NCBI GenBank assembly: GCA_902494685.1
Contig: CABUUE010000014.1
Coordinates: 1-14,518, forward strand
DNA length: 14,518 nucleotides
Source of the DNA: an uncultured Collinsella sp.
Lineage (GTDB): Bacteria; Actinomycetota; Coriobacteriia; Coriobacteriales; Coriobacteriaceae
Reading direction: 5' to 3'
The notes below the pieces were generated by a model, which was given only the letters and a program-made list of their open reading frames with translations, made no database searches and was not told the DNA's origin. This document shows, in pieces, positions 1-7,727 of the stretch (its first letter is position 1; each line of letters starts with the position of its first letter). Made by a program: the position numbers and the translations under genes.

Positions 1-998
1 ACGACAGAGGCTTTGCCGACGGCCTTGAGCTGCTTGGAGCGCATAAAGAGCAGGAAGATGATCGGGACAATGAACGTGGCGCCGGTGCCGCCGAGTTCGC
101 CGATGTAGTTACCGAAGTTCTCGGTCAGGGCGAGGGCGGGGTGACCGCCGGCCTGCAGCGTGGCGAGGTTGGTGGTGATGTTGCCAAACAGCGCGGCGTT
201 GAGGGCAGGCTTAACGACCGAGGGGCCGTGGATGCCCATGAACCAGAACAGCGGGATCATGAACCAGATGAGGGCGAGGCCGGCGTAGGAATCGGCAGCG
301 GCGAACAGCGGGCTCACCAGCGTGGAGATGACGTTGGCAAACGGGACGGCCAAGCAGGTGCGGCAGATAACGTCGATGACGGCGACAAACAGGATGGAGA
401 AGCTGAAGGCGAAGATGTCGCGGAAGTTCTGGGCGATGGCGCCGGGGACTTCTTTGGGCAGCTTGATGGTGATGTCTCGCTTAATGCAGAAGGCATAGAT
501 GTTGACCGTGGCAAATGCGGCGACAAAGGAGCTCAGTAGGCCCTTGGTGCCCATGTTGTCGGTAAAGAACACCGAGACATCGGCGCCGTCGATCTTGGCA
601 CTCGTCTGGGTAACGGCCAAGATGAGCATAGCGCACATGGCGGCGACCATGGTGCTCGTGGCGTTGATGGCCTTGCCGGCAGGCATGCGGCGGTTCTTGG
701 AGCCGGTCAGCGCGCTTGCGGTGGTGCCGGCGACCATGATGCCCACGACGCCCATCGTGAAGTTGTAAACCTTGTTGCAGAAGTTCACGACGTCGACGTT
801 CCACCAGTCGGGCAGCGTAAAGCCGCCGACCGTGGCGACAACGCCCGGCAGGGTCGAAATAAGCAGGAAGACAGAAGAAGACAGGATGATGGGCATTGCT
901 GCCAAAAAGCCGTCTTTAATGGCCTGAAGGTAGATGTTCTTAGAGACCTTGTCGAAGTACGGCTGACCTTTCTCCAAGAACTTAACGATCGATTCCAT
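1..998 (-). CDS. PTS lactose/cellobiose-family permease, EIIC domain (partial, runs off window start)
   Basis: Integral membrane EIIC of the lactose/cellobiose PTS superfamily, which moves a beta-glycoside across the membrane while it is phosphorylated. The ATG at 998 is preceded on the minus strand by a good AAAGAGGAG ribosome site. 332 codons are visible and the frame stays open at base 1, so the 3' end, including any EIIB domain, is missing. It opens with MESIVKFLEKGQPYF, which parallels the start of LacE at 7545, and the two proteins align along their visible length. The substrate-site motif GIHGPSVVKP is at about 255-264 (His257), matching GVHGPSIVEP in LacE. Many hydrophobic segments are visible (for example about 30-50, 80-95, 115-130, 195-215, 240-255 and 307-319). 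It lies 176 bp downstream of a GH1 gene on the same strand and probably shares its transcript. Which sugar it imports cannot be read from the sequence. Galactosides are favoured because of the neighbouring 6-phospho-beta-galactosidase. Confidence 0.9.
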   Translation of the reverse strand, partial: MESIVKFLEKGQPYFDKVSKNIYLQAIKDGFLAAMPIILSSSVFLLISTLPGVVATVGGFTLPDWWNVDVVNFCNKVYNFTMGVVGIMVAGTTASALTGSKNRRMPAGKAINATSTMVAAMCAMLILAVTQTSAKIDGADVSVFFTDNMGTKGLLSSFVAAFATVNIYAFCIKRDITIKLPKEVPGAIAQNFRDIFAFSFSILFVAVIDVICRTCLAVPFANVISTLVSPLFAAADSYAGLALIWFMIPLFWFMGIHGPSVVKPALNAALFGNITTNLATLQAGGHPALALTENFGNYIGELGGTGATFIVPIIFLLFMRSKQLKAVGKASV

Positions 999-1106
999 AG
1001 TTCACGCTCCTCTTTGCATGAAATCTTAATGGCATGGACGTTGAAAACCTATATGGTCTCCCGCTTGCTAAAAGCCCGGGTGCAGGCGGGGTCGGTCCCA
1101 GGGGGA

Positions 1107-1153
1107 GAGAGGGGAGCGGCTGGGTTTGTATCGCATAGGGCCGCTCCCCTCTC
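1107..1153 (-). other. Intercistronic 14-bp perfect hairpin between GH1 gene and PTS permease
   Basis: Arms 1107-1120 and 1140-1153 are perfect reverse complements (GAGAGGGGAGCGGC), with a 19-nt loop. It sits just past the GH1 stop codon and before the permease start. Neither strand has a run of T after the stem, so it is not a canonical intrinsic terminator. In such a position a hairpin commonly acts as a 3' stabiliser, a processing site or a partial attenuator that makes enzyme and permease levels differ. That role is inferred. Confidence 0.7.
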
Positions 1154-1174
1154 GGGGGAAAGCGAGGCGATGCG

Positions 1175-2623
1175 CTACTGCGCGTCCGCCATAGTGTCGG
1201 CGAGCTCCTTGTACCAGAGTGCCGACTGCTTGATGTAGCGTTTTTGCGTGTCGAAGTCGATGTAGAACAGGCCGTAGCGCTTGTTATAGCCATTGGCCCA
1301 CGAGAACTGGTCCTGCAGGCTCCAGATAAAGTAGCCCTGGACGTCGACGCCCTCGGCACGCGCCTGGAGCACCTTCTCCATGTGCTGGTCGACAAAGTCG
1401 ATGCGCTCGGGATCGGCGACGATGCCGTTTGCGTCGGGCTCGGGGTCCTTGTGGCCCAGGCCGTTTTCGGTGATATAGATGACGGGGAGGTTGGGATAGG
1501 TGGCGCTGATGTGCTTGAGCGTGTCGTAGAGGCCTTGCGGGTAGATGAGCCAATCCCAGTCGGTGGTGGGGATACCCGGCATATCGACCTGCTGCCCGAC
1601 GCCCTTAAACTTAAAGCACGAGGTGCCCTTGTCTCCGGTGCCGTTAAAGCTGTTGGTGGACTCGCCATCGTAGGCGGCGATAAACGCCGACTGATAGTAG
1701 TTGAGGCCGAACATATCGTTGCGGGGCGCCGCCTTGGCGAGCTCCTCCATGTCGCTGTCCTCAACCGTAAGCGTGGCGTTGTTGGCACGCAGAATCTCGT
1801 TGATGAGTGAGAGGGTGCGCGCGGAGTAGTGACCCAGGAAGGCGCCGTCCATGATGAAGTCGGTGTAGAAGGCGTTGTACAGGTCGGCGGCGTGCTGGTC
1901 GGCGGGCGAGTCTGTGGCAGGATATGCCGGCGTCAGGACGTTGACCATGCCAATGCGTCCGCCCAGGTGTTCGGTCTCGTCAAGATCCTTATACAGGTTG
2001 ACGGCGCGGGCGTGGGCAACGAGCTCGTTGTGCTGGCTCTGGATGCCGCTCGTCACATCAAAGTGATGGTTGGGCGGGAAGTTGCCTTGGATGTATTGGG
2101 AGTGCGAGAGGCTGATGAGCTCGTTGATGGTGAACCAATTCTTGACCTCGCGGAACTCGCGGAAGCAGAACTCGGCATAGCGCACATAGGCGTCGACGGT
2201 CTTGCGGTTGAGCCAGTCGCCCTGGTTGAACAGGGCGGCGGGGGAGTCAAAGTGATGCAGGGACACATAGGGCTCGATGCCATACTTTTTGCAGCAGGCG
2301 AACAGCTCGTGGTAGTGCTTAACGCCCTCGGCGAGGGGCTCGGCATCGTCGCCGTTGGGGAAGATGCGGGTCCAGGCGATGGACACACGGATGGCGTTGA
2401 GTCCATGCTCGGCAGAAAGGCGGATATCCTCCTCGTAGCGGTTGTAGAAATCACTGGCCGGGTCGGGCAAAAAGCGACCCTGGGCGACAAGGTAATCGTC
2501 CCACATGGTCTTACCCTTGCCTGCCACCTTCGTGGAACCTTCCGTTTGGTACGCGGCGGTTGCGGCGCCCCAAACAAAGCCCTTCGGCAGCTGCTGTACG
2601 CGGTTTAGCAAAGACATATGCAT
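1175..2623 (-). CDS. GH1 6-phospho-beta-galactosidase-like enzyme (first paralogue)
   Basis: Cytoplasmic glycoside hydrolase family 1 enzyme that cleaves a phosphorylated beta-galactoside delivered by a PTS. The protein is 482 aa, the usual GH1 size of about 470. The family start GFVWGAATAAYQTEG is present. The acid/base glutamate is E168 (FTINEL) and the nucleophile is E386 (ITENGLG). Ser441, Lys448 and Tyr450 in SWANGYNKRY match the residues that bind the 6-phosphate in LacG. Trp442 matches the tryptophan that marks 6-phospho-beta-galactosidases, a position that is usually smaller in 6-phospho-beta-glucosidases. Two in-frame starts exist, 2623 and 2617. A GAGAGG site lies 3-4 nt from the first and about 10 nt from the second, so 2617 (MSLLNRV) may be the real start. 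It is divergent from the LacI regulator beginning at 2968 and probably co-transcribed with the downstream permease. Paralogous to LacG at 4264. The natural substrate may differ from lactose-6-phosphate. Confidence 0.93.
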   Translation of the reverse strand: MHMSLLNRVQQLPKGFVWGAATAAYQTEGSTKVAGKGKTMWDDYLVAQGRFLPDPASDFYNRYEEDIRLSAEHGLNAIRVSIAWTRIFPNGDDAEPLAEGVKHYHELFACCKKYGIEPYVSLHHFDSPAALFNQGDWLNRKTVDAYVRYAEFCFREFREVKNWFTINELISLSHSQYIQGNFPPNHHFDVTSGIQSQHNELVAHARAVNLYKDLDETEHLGGRIGMVNVLTPAYPATDSPADQHAADLYNAFYTDFIMDGAFLGHYSARTLSLINEILRANNATLTVEDSDMEELAKAAPRNDMFGLNYYQSAFIAAYDGESTNSFNGTGDKGTSCFKFKGVGQQVDMPGIPTTDWDWLIYPQGLYDTLKHISATYPNLPVIYITENGLGHKDPEPDANGIVADPERIDFVDQHMEKVLQARAEGVDVQGYFIWSLQDQFSWANGYNKRYGLFYIDFDTQKRYIKQSALWYKELADTMADAQ

Positions 2624-2640
2624 ACACCCTCTCGTCTCGC

Positions 2641-2656
2641 TGTTCGATATTGTGCG
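2641..2656 (+). promoter_or_regulatory. TGTTCG direct-repeat motif in GH1 leader
   Basis: TGTTCGATATTGTGCG differs at only two positions from TGTTCGATATTGTTCA at 8938-8953 upstream of lacF. It lies about 20 nt upstream of the GH1 start, inside the expected leader or promoter of the minus-strand transcript. It may be a degenerate binding site for the factor acting upstream of lacF and lacA. The evidence is similarity only. Confidence 0.4.
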
Positions 2657-2738
2657 TTTGCGCTCAGGAGGCTCCCTGGTTAGCGTTCAGCGGTGAAAAA
2701 GCCCGATAAACACTATCTTAAAATGATTAGAACCAAAA

Positions 2739-2752
2739 TGAGCACGTGAACA
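2739..2752 (+). promoter_or_regulatory. LacI-type operator O1 (TGAGCACGTGAACA)
   Basis: Imperfect palindrome with the central CG and outer TG...CA typical of LacI-family operators. It is one of three near-identical copies in this control region. Its centre is 22 bp from the next copy, about two helical turns. It lies over the likely promoter of the minus-strand GH1 gene. Confidence 0.75.
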
Positions 2753-2760
2753 TTTGACAA

Positions 2761-2774
2761 TGAGCACGTTAACA
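2761..2774 (+). promoter_or_regulatory. LacI-type operator O2 (TGAGCACGTTAACA)
   Basis: Second copy, two helical turns from O1. The halves read TGAGCAC and, on the other strand, TGTTAAC. The TGTTAAC half also occurs in the operators of the second regulator. Confidence 0.78.
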
Positions 2775-2850
2775 TCCGGCTGGGATGTATAGAAACAAAA
2801 CAACTTCAAACAGCCGCGAACGGTTGTATTTGTTCGGTAAGCGGTTTTGA

Positions 2851-2880
2851 TTGACAGAAGTTTTCATGTTGTGGTATATG
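2851..2880 (+). promoter_or_regulatory. Promoter for first LacI regulator (TTGACA-N18-TATATG)
   Basis: A perfect -35 TTGACA (2851-2856) and a -10 TATATG (2875-2880) are separated by 18 bp. Transcription would start near 2887, directly before the operator at 2893-2906, which suggests negative autoregulation of the repressor. Confidence 0.65.
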
Positions 2881-2892
2881 GCTCGGGTATCA

Positions 2893-2906
2893 TGAGCACG
2901 TTATCA
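2893..2906 (+). promoter_or_regulatory. LacI-type operator O3 (TGAGCACGTTATCA)
   Basis: Third copy of the same operator, just downstream of the predicted start of transcription for the regulator. Bound repressor here could block its own promoter or loop to O1/O2, whose centres are 132-154 bp away. Confidence 0.72.
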
Positions 2907-2967
2907 ATGTATGTACGATGCGCCATGGGCGCGGGGAATAGTTGGGAAGCAGGTTAGCGTGGAAGGC

Positions 2968-3996
2968 ATGGCTCAGCAGACAAGGAATGGTCATTCGGCG
3001 AGCGCGGCAGAAGTTGCGGCGCTCGCTGGCGTGAGCCGCCAGACTGTGTCTCGCGTGGTCAACGGTATGCCCAACGTGACGGAAAAGACGCGCAAGCGTG
3101 TGCTGGCCGCCATGGAAGAGCTGGGCTTTCGTCCCAATTTTGCTGGAGCGGCGTTGCGCGGCGGGTCGTATCGTTCTATTGGCCTGTGCATGTACAACAT
3201 CACACGTGTCGGTAACCTGGCGACGCTCGAGGGTATCATGCAAGCGGCGCGCGAGCACGATTTTGCCGTCACTATGATCGAGATGGGCGGCGACAAGCCC
3301 TATACACTTGCCGATGCCTCGCGCCGCATGGTCGAGCGACCCGTCGACGGCATGATTCTCAACATGAACCGCATGGCTCCCGATTTTGAGGAGTTTGTTC
3401 CCCAGCCGGGAGTGCGAACGGTCATCCTGTCCATGTATGCGCATCCGCGCTGCACGACGATCGACTCCGACCAGTATGGTTCGTGCGAGCTGTTGACCAA
3501 TTATCTGCTGGAACATGGTCACTCGAATATGCGGTTTGTGGCGGGTCCGGAAAACTCGATTTCCTCGCGTTTTCGTGAGGCCGGTTGGCGCGATACGCTG
3601 GGTCGTGCTCATGTCGATGCCGCTCCGATGCTGCGTGGCGATTGGAGTGCGGACAGTGGATACGCCATGGGCGAGCGGATTGCGGCCGAGGTGCTTGCCG
3701 GCGGGTCGCAGGCGCCGACTGCCGTGCTTGCGGCAAATGACCAGATGGCGCTGGGCGTTATCGCCGCGCTCGAGAACGCGGGCCTGTCCGTGCCCGACGA
3801 CGTGAGCGTGGTTGGTATCGACGACGCACTCGAGGGACTTGTTCCTCACAATCGGCTGACGACGCTGCGATTTGATTTGCGCGGTGTCGGTAAGCTTGCG
3901 TTTGAGGCGGCGATTGGAGAGAGCTCGTCTATCGAGGCGATTCATGTGCCGAGTACGCTGGTCGAACGCTCGACTGTTAGGGACATACGGGGTTAG
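2968..3996 (+). CDS. LacI-family transcriptional regulator (first)
   Basis: DNA-binding repressor that probably senses a sugar or sugar phosphate and controls the divergent GH1-permease operon. From the ATG at 2968 the protein is 342 aa, normal for the family. The helix-turn-helix SAAEVAALAGVSRQTVSRVV is at about 12-31. The hinge helix RPNFAGAALR is at about 55-64, followed by a periplasmic-binding-protein-like effector domain with family motifs such as NDQMALGVIAALE and VSVVGIDD. The frame is open back to an ATG at 2911, but that start would overlap the operator-promoter zone, has no ribosome site and gives an unusual N-terminus. A GTG at 2959 is a further option. It is paralogous to the regulator at 7902 and shares the FRPNFAG/YRPNFAG hinge. 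The recognition helix has Arg24-Gln25 where the paralogue has Glu21-Gln22, fitting the different operators. The gene ends 268 bp before the convergent lacG. Confidence 0.93.
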   Translation: MAQQTRNGHSASAAEVAALAGVSRQTVSRVVNGMPNVTEKTRKRVLAAMEELGFRPNFAGAALRGGSYRSIGLCMYNITRVGNLATLEGIMQAAREHDFAVTMIEMGGDKPYTLADASRRMVERPVDGMILNMNRMAPDFEEFVPQPGVRTVILSMYAHPRCTTIDSDQYGSCELLTNYLLEHGHSNMRFVAGPENSISSRFREAGWRDTLGRAHVDAAPMLRGDWSADSGYAMGERIAAEVLAGGSQAPTAVLAANDQMALGVIAALENAGLSVPDDVSVVGIDDALEGLVPHNRLTTLRFDLRGVGKLAFEAAIGESSSIEAIHVPSTLVERSTVRDIRG

Positions 3997-4004
3997 GTCC
4001 TACT

Positions 4005-4154
4005 CCGTTTGTCTCGATTTGTAACAGGTAGACGGTCAAAAGCGGGCTACGTGTTACAGATTTAGATTCTTCAGAAAGAGCAATCCTGTTCGTCTCAATC
4101 TGTAACAGCTAGGACCAAAAAACTCGGCTAGATGTTACAGATCGAGACAAACGG
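4005..4154. repeat. 150-bp tandem pair of palindromic repeats (REP/BIME-like)
   Basis: Two units in direct orientation with an 81-bp period: GTCTCGATTTGTAACAG at 4011 and GTCTCAATCTGTAACAG at 4092; TGTTACAGATTTAGA at 4052 and TGTTACAGATCGAGA at 4133. Each unit is itself a hairpin (4012-4026 with 4052-4066; 4093-4107 with 4133-4147). The whole block also has matching ends: 4005-4026 and 4133-4154 are reverse complements with one mismatch. It lies between convergent genes, the usual place for REP-type elements. No transposase is nearby. Confidence 0.75.
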
Positions 4155-4167
4155 CTCCCGACCAGCC

Positions 4168-4217
4168 CAAAAACAAAAAGACCGGGGGCGGCGCGCCGTG
4201 TGACGTGCCGCCCCCGG
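4168..4217 (-). terminator. Intrinsic terminator of the lacE-lacG operon
   Basis: On the minus strand an 11-bp GC stem (4207-4217 with 4182-4192, CCGGGGGCGGC type) and a 14-nt loop are followed by TCTTTTTGTTTTTGG. It lies 46 bp past the lacG stop. The plus strand has no T-run, so it does not end the convergent regulator transcript. Confidence 0.9.
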
Positions 4218-4263
4218 CTGAGAAATGGGGACAGGTTGTGTGAGCGGGCAACCCCGCCAGCCA

Positions 4264-5703
4264 CTAGTCCAGACGACGGGTCTGCGCCACGTGCTTGTAC
4301 CAGTAGGCGCTTGCCTTGGGCGTGCGCTTCTGGGTTTCAAAGTCAACGTAAAAGAAGCCGTAACGCTTGTTGTAGCCATTGGTCCAGGAGAACTGATCCT
4401 GCAGGCTCCACAGGAAGTAGCCGCCCACGTTGACGCCCACCTCCATGGCCTTGAGCAGCCAACGCAGGTGCTGCTCGATGTAGTCGATGCGCGGCTGGTC
4501 GTCCACAAAACCGTCCTTGTAGGGGTCCTTGTAGCCCATGCCGTTCTCGGTGATGAAAATCTGCTTGTAGTTGGGGTAGCGCTGCTTAATGTAGACGAGC
4601 AGATCGAACAGGCCCTCGGGATAGATGATCCAGTCCCAGTCGGTGGTGGGGATGCCAGGCTTGTTCACATGCTCGCCAATACCCTTAACGCGCCAGCGGC
4701 CAGTGCCCTTCTTGCCCGTACCGTTGTGGTGCAGGTCGTTCTCGCCGTCGTAAGCCTTCAAGAAGCGGCACTGGTAGTTGTTAACGCCCAGGTAGTCGTT
4801 GTAGAGCGCGGCCTCGCGCATGATTTCCAGATCCTCGTCTAGGATCTCGATGGTGCCGCCCGAGACGGCAGCCAGGCGGTTGGCGCACTCGAGGGTGTCG
4901 GGCGCATAGTCGCCGCGGAAGGTGGCGTCGAGCAAGAACTGGTTTTGCAGCACGTGCTCGTTGTTGGCGGCTTTGATGTCGGCGGGGTCGTTCTCGTTGA
5001 GCGGGTACTTAAACTCCAGCGACTGGATGACGCCGATTTTGCCCTTAAAGCCGCCGTTGTGGAAGGCCAGCACGGCCTTGGCGTGGGCGAGCATCATGTT
5101 GTGCTCGCACTGGAAGGCCTCGGCCAGATGCGCCTTGACGCCACCGGGGAAGGTGCCCTCGATGTAGGTGTTGGAGGCGTCGGCCCAGATCTCGTTAAAG
5201 GTGAACCAGTAGGTCACCTGGTCGGCGTACTCCTTAAAGCAGAAGGTGGCAAAGTCCACAAAGGCGTCGATGGTCTCGCGGTTGAGGAAGTCGCCCTTCT
5301 CAAAGAGGGGAAGCGGCGTGTCAAAGTGATGCAGCGTGACGAACGGCTCAACGTGGTGCTTGTGGCACTCGGCGAAGAGATCGTGGTAGAACTGGACGCC
5401 CTCGGGGTTGATTTCGCCGGTGCCGTTGGGGAAGATGCGGCTCCAGGCGATGGAGAGGCGAATGCCGTTGATGCCGAACTCCTCGCACAGCTCCAGGTCG
5501 ACGGGGTACTGGTTGTAGAAGTCCGAAGCGGGATCGGGGGAGAAGCGCCCCTGGGCCTCCAGAAAGTCGTCCCAGGCAACCTTGCCCTTACCGTGAGTGC
5601 GGGTCTCGCCCTCTACCTGGTAGGCAGCGGTGGCGCCGCCAAAGACAAAGTCCTCGGGAAACTGCGCGGGCGGGTTGGTGACGCTAGCAGGATTAACGGA
5701 CAT
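4264..5703 (-). CDS. lacG: 6-phospho-beta-galactosidase LacG (GH1)
   Basis: Cytoplasmic enzyme that hydrolyses lactose-6-phosphate to glucose and galactose-6-phosphate after PTS uptake. At 479 aa it closely follows remembered Lactococcus LacG: DFVFGGATAAYQVEG at the start, PASDFYNQYPVDLELCEEFGI, HVEPFVTLHHFDTP. Acid/base E171 is in WFTFNEI and nucleophile E386 in ITENGMG. Phosphate-site residues Ser439, Lys446 and Tyr448 in SWTNGYNKRY, together with Trp440, are the 6-phospho-beta-galactosidase signature. The ATG at 5703 is the only sensible start, but its ribosome site is weak (GGA about 8 nt upstream), so translation may depend on the lacE mRNA. It is the second gene of a lacE-lacG operon, 66 bp after lacE with a hairpin in the gap, and is followed by a strong terminator. 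It is closer to LacG than the paralogue at 1175, so this is the better lactose candidate. Confidence 0.96.
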   Translation of the reverse strand: MSVNPASVTNPPAQFPEDFVFGGATAAYQVEGETRTHGKGKVAWDDFLEAQGRFSPDPASDFYNQYPVDLELCEEFGINGIRLSIAWSRIFPNGTGEINPEGVQFYHDLFAECHKHHVEPFVTLHHFDTPLPLFEKGDFLNRETIDAFVDFATFCFKEYADQVTYWFTFNEIWADASNTYIEGTFPGGVKAHLAEAFQCEHNMMLAHAKAVLAFHNGGFKGKIGVIQSLEFKYPLNENDPADIKAANNEHVLQNQFLLDATFRGDYAPDTLECANRLAAVSGGTIEILDEDLEIMREAALYNDYLGVNNYQCRFLKAYDGENDLHHNGTGKKGTGRWRVKGIGEHVNKPGIPTTDWDWIIYPEGLFDLLVYIKQRYPNYKQIFITENGMGYKDPYKDGFVDDQPRIDYIEQHLRWLLKAMEVGVNVGGYFLWSLQDQFSWTNGYNKRYGFFYVDFETQKRTPKASAYWYKHVAQTRRLD

Positions 5704-5726
5704 GATGATCCAATCGTCTAAATCGA

Positions 5727-5760
5727 AGGGCCAGCCGGTCTTGGATGGTCGGCTGGCCCT
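5727..5760 (-). other. Intercistronic hairpin between lacE and lacG
   Basis: Arms 5727-5737 and 5750-5760 pair perfectly over 11 bp (GGGCCAGCCG core) with a 12-nt loop, directly after the lacE stop codon. On the minus strand it is followed by TTCGATTTAG, a poor U-tract, so it is at most a leaky terminator. It may protect the lacE mRNA end or lower lacG expression relative to lacE. Confidence 0.65.
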
Positions 5761-5769
5761 GGGCGTTAC

Positions 5770-7545
5770 TTACTTCGAAAGTTGCTCACTCACGAAGGCG
5801 AGAGACTTGTCGCCGTTCTGGGAGAGCTCGATGTACTGCTTGCCACGGCAGGCGACGCACTTGTTGCCCACGCGCTCACAGTCCTTCTGCAGGTCGGCCA
5901 GGTAGCTGGCGGCCTGCGGGGCCAGGACGACCAGGTCAAAGTCGGGGAGCATGTCCACGTGGTTGCCATATGCCTCGGCAGCGGTTTCAAGATCGATGCC
6001 GCGCTCCTTGGCAGCCTTGGCCAGTGCGTTGGCGAGCAGGCCCGAGGTTCCGCCGCCCTGGCAGAGCACGAGCACGCGCTTGCCGTTGAGGTCGCTGGCG
6101 GTCGTTGCCTCGGCAGCGGGTGCTGCAGAAGCGGCGGGGGAGTCGGCCTTCACGGCCTCGGCGGCAGCGCCGGCGGCAACGCTCTTGGCGTCAGCCTTGC
6201 CCTGGAAGGCATCGTTGAGCTTGGCGGCCTTCTCGGCGTTCTTGGCGGCGAGCTCCTCTTGGGAGATCTCGGCCTCCTCGGCGCACTTCTGGGCGTCATA
6301 GGCACGGAAGAACGGGTAGTACAGAACGAAGTCGACGACCAGGATAAGGGCGAGCATCACAAAGGCGAGCGGCTGGAAGCCCAGGCCCATGATGGTACCG
6401 ATGGGGCCGGGGACGGTCCAGGGCAGGGTGTACATAAAGCCGTTCATGCCCAAGAAGTCGATAAAGATCTTGAGGATCCAGATGTTGGCGATCGGGGCAA
6501 AGACAAACGGGACAAAGAAGACGGGGTTGAGCACGATGGGTGCGGCGAACAGCAGCGGCTCGTTGACGGCAAAGCACACGGGAACGATAGCGGCCTTACC
6601 GACGGCGCGCATCTCCTGAGACTTGGCCAGGAAGCAGAACATAAAGACCAGGACGAGCGTGGCGCCGGTGCCGCCCATGCAGACGACGAAGTACTGGGCA
6701 CCCTGGGTCAGGACAGCGGAAGCGTGCTGGCCAGCCTGGAACGCGGCCAGGTTGTCGGTCATGTTGGCAACGAGAGCGGCGGCGATGGCGGGCTCGACGA
6801 TCGAGGGGCCGTGGACGCCGACGAACCAGAACAGGCTCATGGCGCCGTAGATCACAGCGAGGCCGATGTAGCCATCGGCAGCGGTGAACAGGGGCTGGAA
6901 CACCTGGATGACACCCTGGGCAAAGCAGAAGCCAAAAGCAGCGCGGAAGACGATGTCAAAAACCCAAAAGACGGTGATGCAGACGGAGAAGGGGATGATG
7001 TCCTTGAAGGTCTGCGAGATGTTGGGCGGAACCTGCTCGGGCATCTTGACGGTGATGTTGCGCTTAATGAAGAACTTGTAGATGATGCCAGTCACAAACG
7101 CAGCGATGAAAGCGGTCAGCAGGCCCTTGGAACCAAGGTAGGTGGTGTTGAAGCCGCTGGCGGCGTCCGTGGCGATGGTGTCGCTCGAAAGGAGCAAGAA
7201 GCCGATGATGGCCGCGCACATGCACGAGATGAAGTTGATCTGGTTGTTCTTGGGCAGATCGCGGTTCTGAGCGTCGGCGAAGTGCTTGGCCGTGGTGGCG
7301 GCGCAGGCGATGGCCAGGATGCCCATGGAGTAGTTGTAGCACTTCCACAGGGCGTTGTTGATGTCATCGGGCCAGTAGAAACCCCAGATGTTGGGGACCG
7401 AGGCTACCAGGCAAAAGATGGACGAGAAGATGATGATGGGGATGACGGAGATAAAGCCGTCGCGGATCGCCTTGAGGTACTTGTTGCGGGCGATCGCGTT
7501 GAAAAAGGGCTGGCCCTTTTCGATGGTGGCGATGAGTTGCTCCAT
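5770..7545 (-). CDS. lacE: PTS lactose-specific EIICB, LacE
   Basis: Membrane transporter that imports lactose and phosphorylates it, taking phosphate from EIIA (LacF). The protein is 591 aa. The EIIC domain covers about 1-415, with GVHGPSIVEP (His245) and NEPLLFAAPIVLNP (Glu329), the substrate-site motifs known from the ChbC structure. A charged, alanine-rich linker spans about 418-485, and the EIIB domain about 488-591. The phosphorylated cysteine is Cys495 in VLVLCQGGGTSGLLANAL, whose CxGGGTSG form is typical of LacE rather than of cellobiose EIIB. The start at 7545 has a clear TAGGAG site 7 nt upstream. It is first in the operon with lacG and divergent from the LacI regulator at 7902, whose operators occupy the gap. 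The EIIA partner is encoded on the other strand at 9121. The alanine-rich linker is longer and of lower complexity than I would expect. Confidence 0.96.
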   Translation of the reverse strand: MEQLIATIEKGQPFFNAIARNKYLKAIRDGFISVIPIIIFSSIFCLVASVPNIWGFYWPDDINNALWKCYNYSMGILAIACAATTAKHFADAQNRDLPKNNQINFISCMCAAIIGFLLLSSDTIATDAASGFNTTYLGSKGLLTAFIAAFVTGIIYKFFIKRNITVKMPEQVPPNISQTFKDIIPFSVCITVFWVFDIVFRAAFGFCFAQGVIQVFQPLFTAADGYIGLAVIYGAMSLFWFVGVHGPSIVEPAIAAALVANMTDNLAAFQAGQHASAVLTQGAQYFVVCMGGTGATLVLVFMFCFLAKSQEMRAVGKAAIVPVCFAVNEPLLFAAPIVLNPVFFVPFVFAPIANIWILKIFIDFLGMNGFMYTLPWTVPGPIGTIMGLGFQPLAFVMLALILVVDFVLYYPFFRAYDAQKCAEEAEISQEELAAKNAEKAAKLNDAFQGKADAKSVAAGAAAEAVKADSPAASAAPAAEATTASDLNGKRVLVLCQGGGTSGLLANALAKAAKERGIDLETAAEAYGNHVDMLPDFDLVVLAPQAASYLADLQKDCERVGNKCVACRGKQYIELSQNGDKSLAFVSEQLSK

Positions 7546-7607
7546 GCAATGCTCCTAAGAGTCGGGGGTTAGCAACGATGGTAGCTTTTGGCGTTCGGTT
7601 GCCAAAA

Positions 7608-7621
7608 TGTTGACGTTGCCA
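7608..7621 (+). promoter_or_regulatory. LacI-type operator (TGTTGACGTTGCCA), lacE-proximal
   Basis: Fits TGNNNACGTNNNCA. It is an inverted version of the site at 7728, with the GGCAAC half on the opposite side. It is located 63 bp upstream of the lacE start codon, consistent with repression of lacE-lacG. Confidence 0.72.
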
Positions 7622-7727
7622 TTTTGCGACACAAAAAAAGACGCGAACCGGTGGTTTCTGTGCCTGCGAACCGCCGATTCCTTATGCGTAAACGTTTGAG
7701 CCGCCCGGTGGCTCTGTGTTTGCACAA

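Larger units (their letters stand above)
2624..2967. promoter_or_regulatory. Divergent control region between first GH1 gene and first LacI regulator
   Basis: A 344-bp gap, more AT-rich than its flanks, serves both strands. It contains three TGNNNACGTNNNCA operators (2739, 2761, 2893), a rightward promoter (2851-2880), a TGTTCG direct-repeat motif (2641-2656) and an inverted repeat CGAAC-N10-GTTCG at 2817-2836. A leftward promoter for the GH1 gene must also lie here. The best -10 candidate on the minus strand is TAAGAT (2715-2720) with the operator at 2739 over its -35 zone, but the match is weak and is not called separately. Confidence 0.75.

Noticed and set aside
1175..2623. First GH1 enzyme as a 6-phospho-beta-glucosidase of a cellobiose system
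   Set aside because: It keeps Trp442 after Ser441 with Lys448 and Tyr450, the galactosidase-type phosphate and sugar site. Beta-glucosidase types usually have a small residue at the tryptophan position. Activity on both sugars cannot be excluded.
2890..3945. A 351-codon open frame on the - strand opposite the first LacI gene
   Set aside because: Arg/His-rich antisense shadow with no motifs. The LacI frame has a clear helix-turn-helix and hinge.
4005..4154. CRISPR array
   Set aside because: Only two units, each palindromic, with spacers that are themselves related and no cas genes.
5782..7572. A 596-codon open frame on the + strand opposite lacE
   Set aside because: It mirrors lacE exactly, has a Gly/Asp/Val-rich composition typical of antisense frames in GC-rich genes, and has no family motifs. 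LacE on the minus strand has full motifs and a ribosome site.
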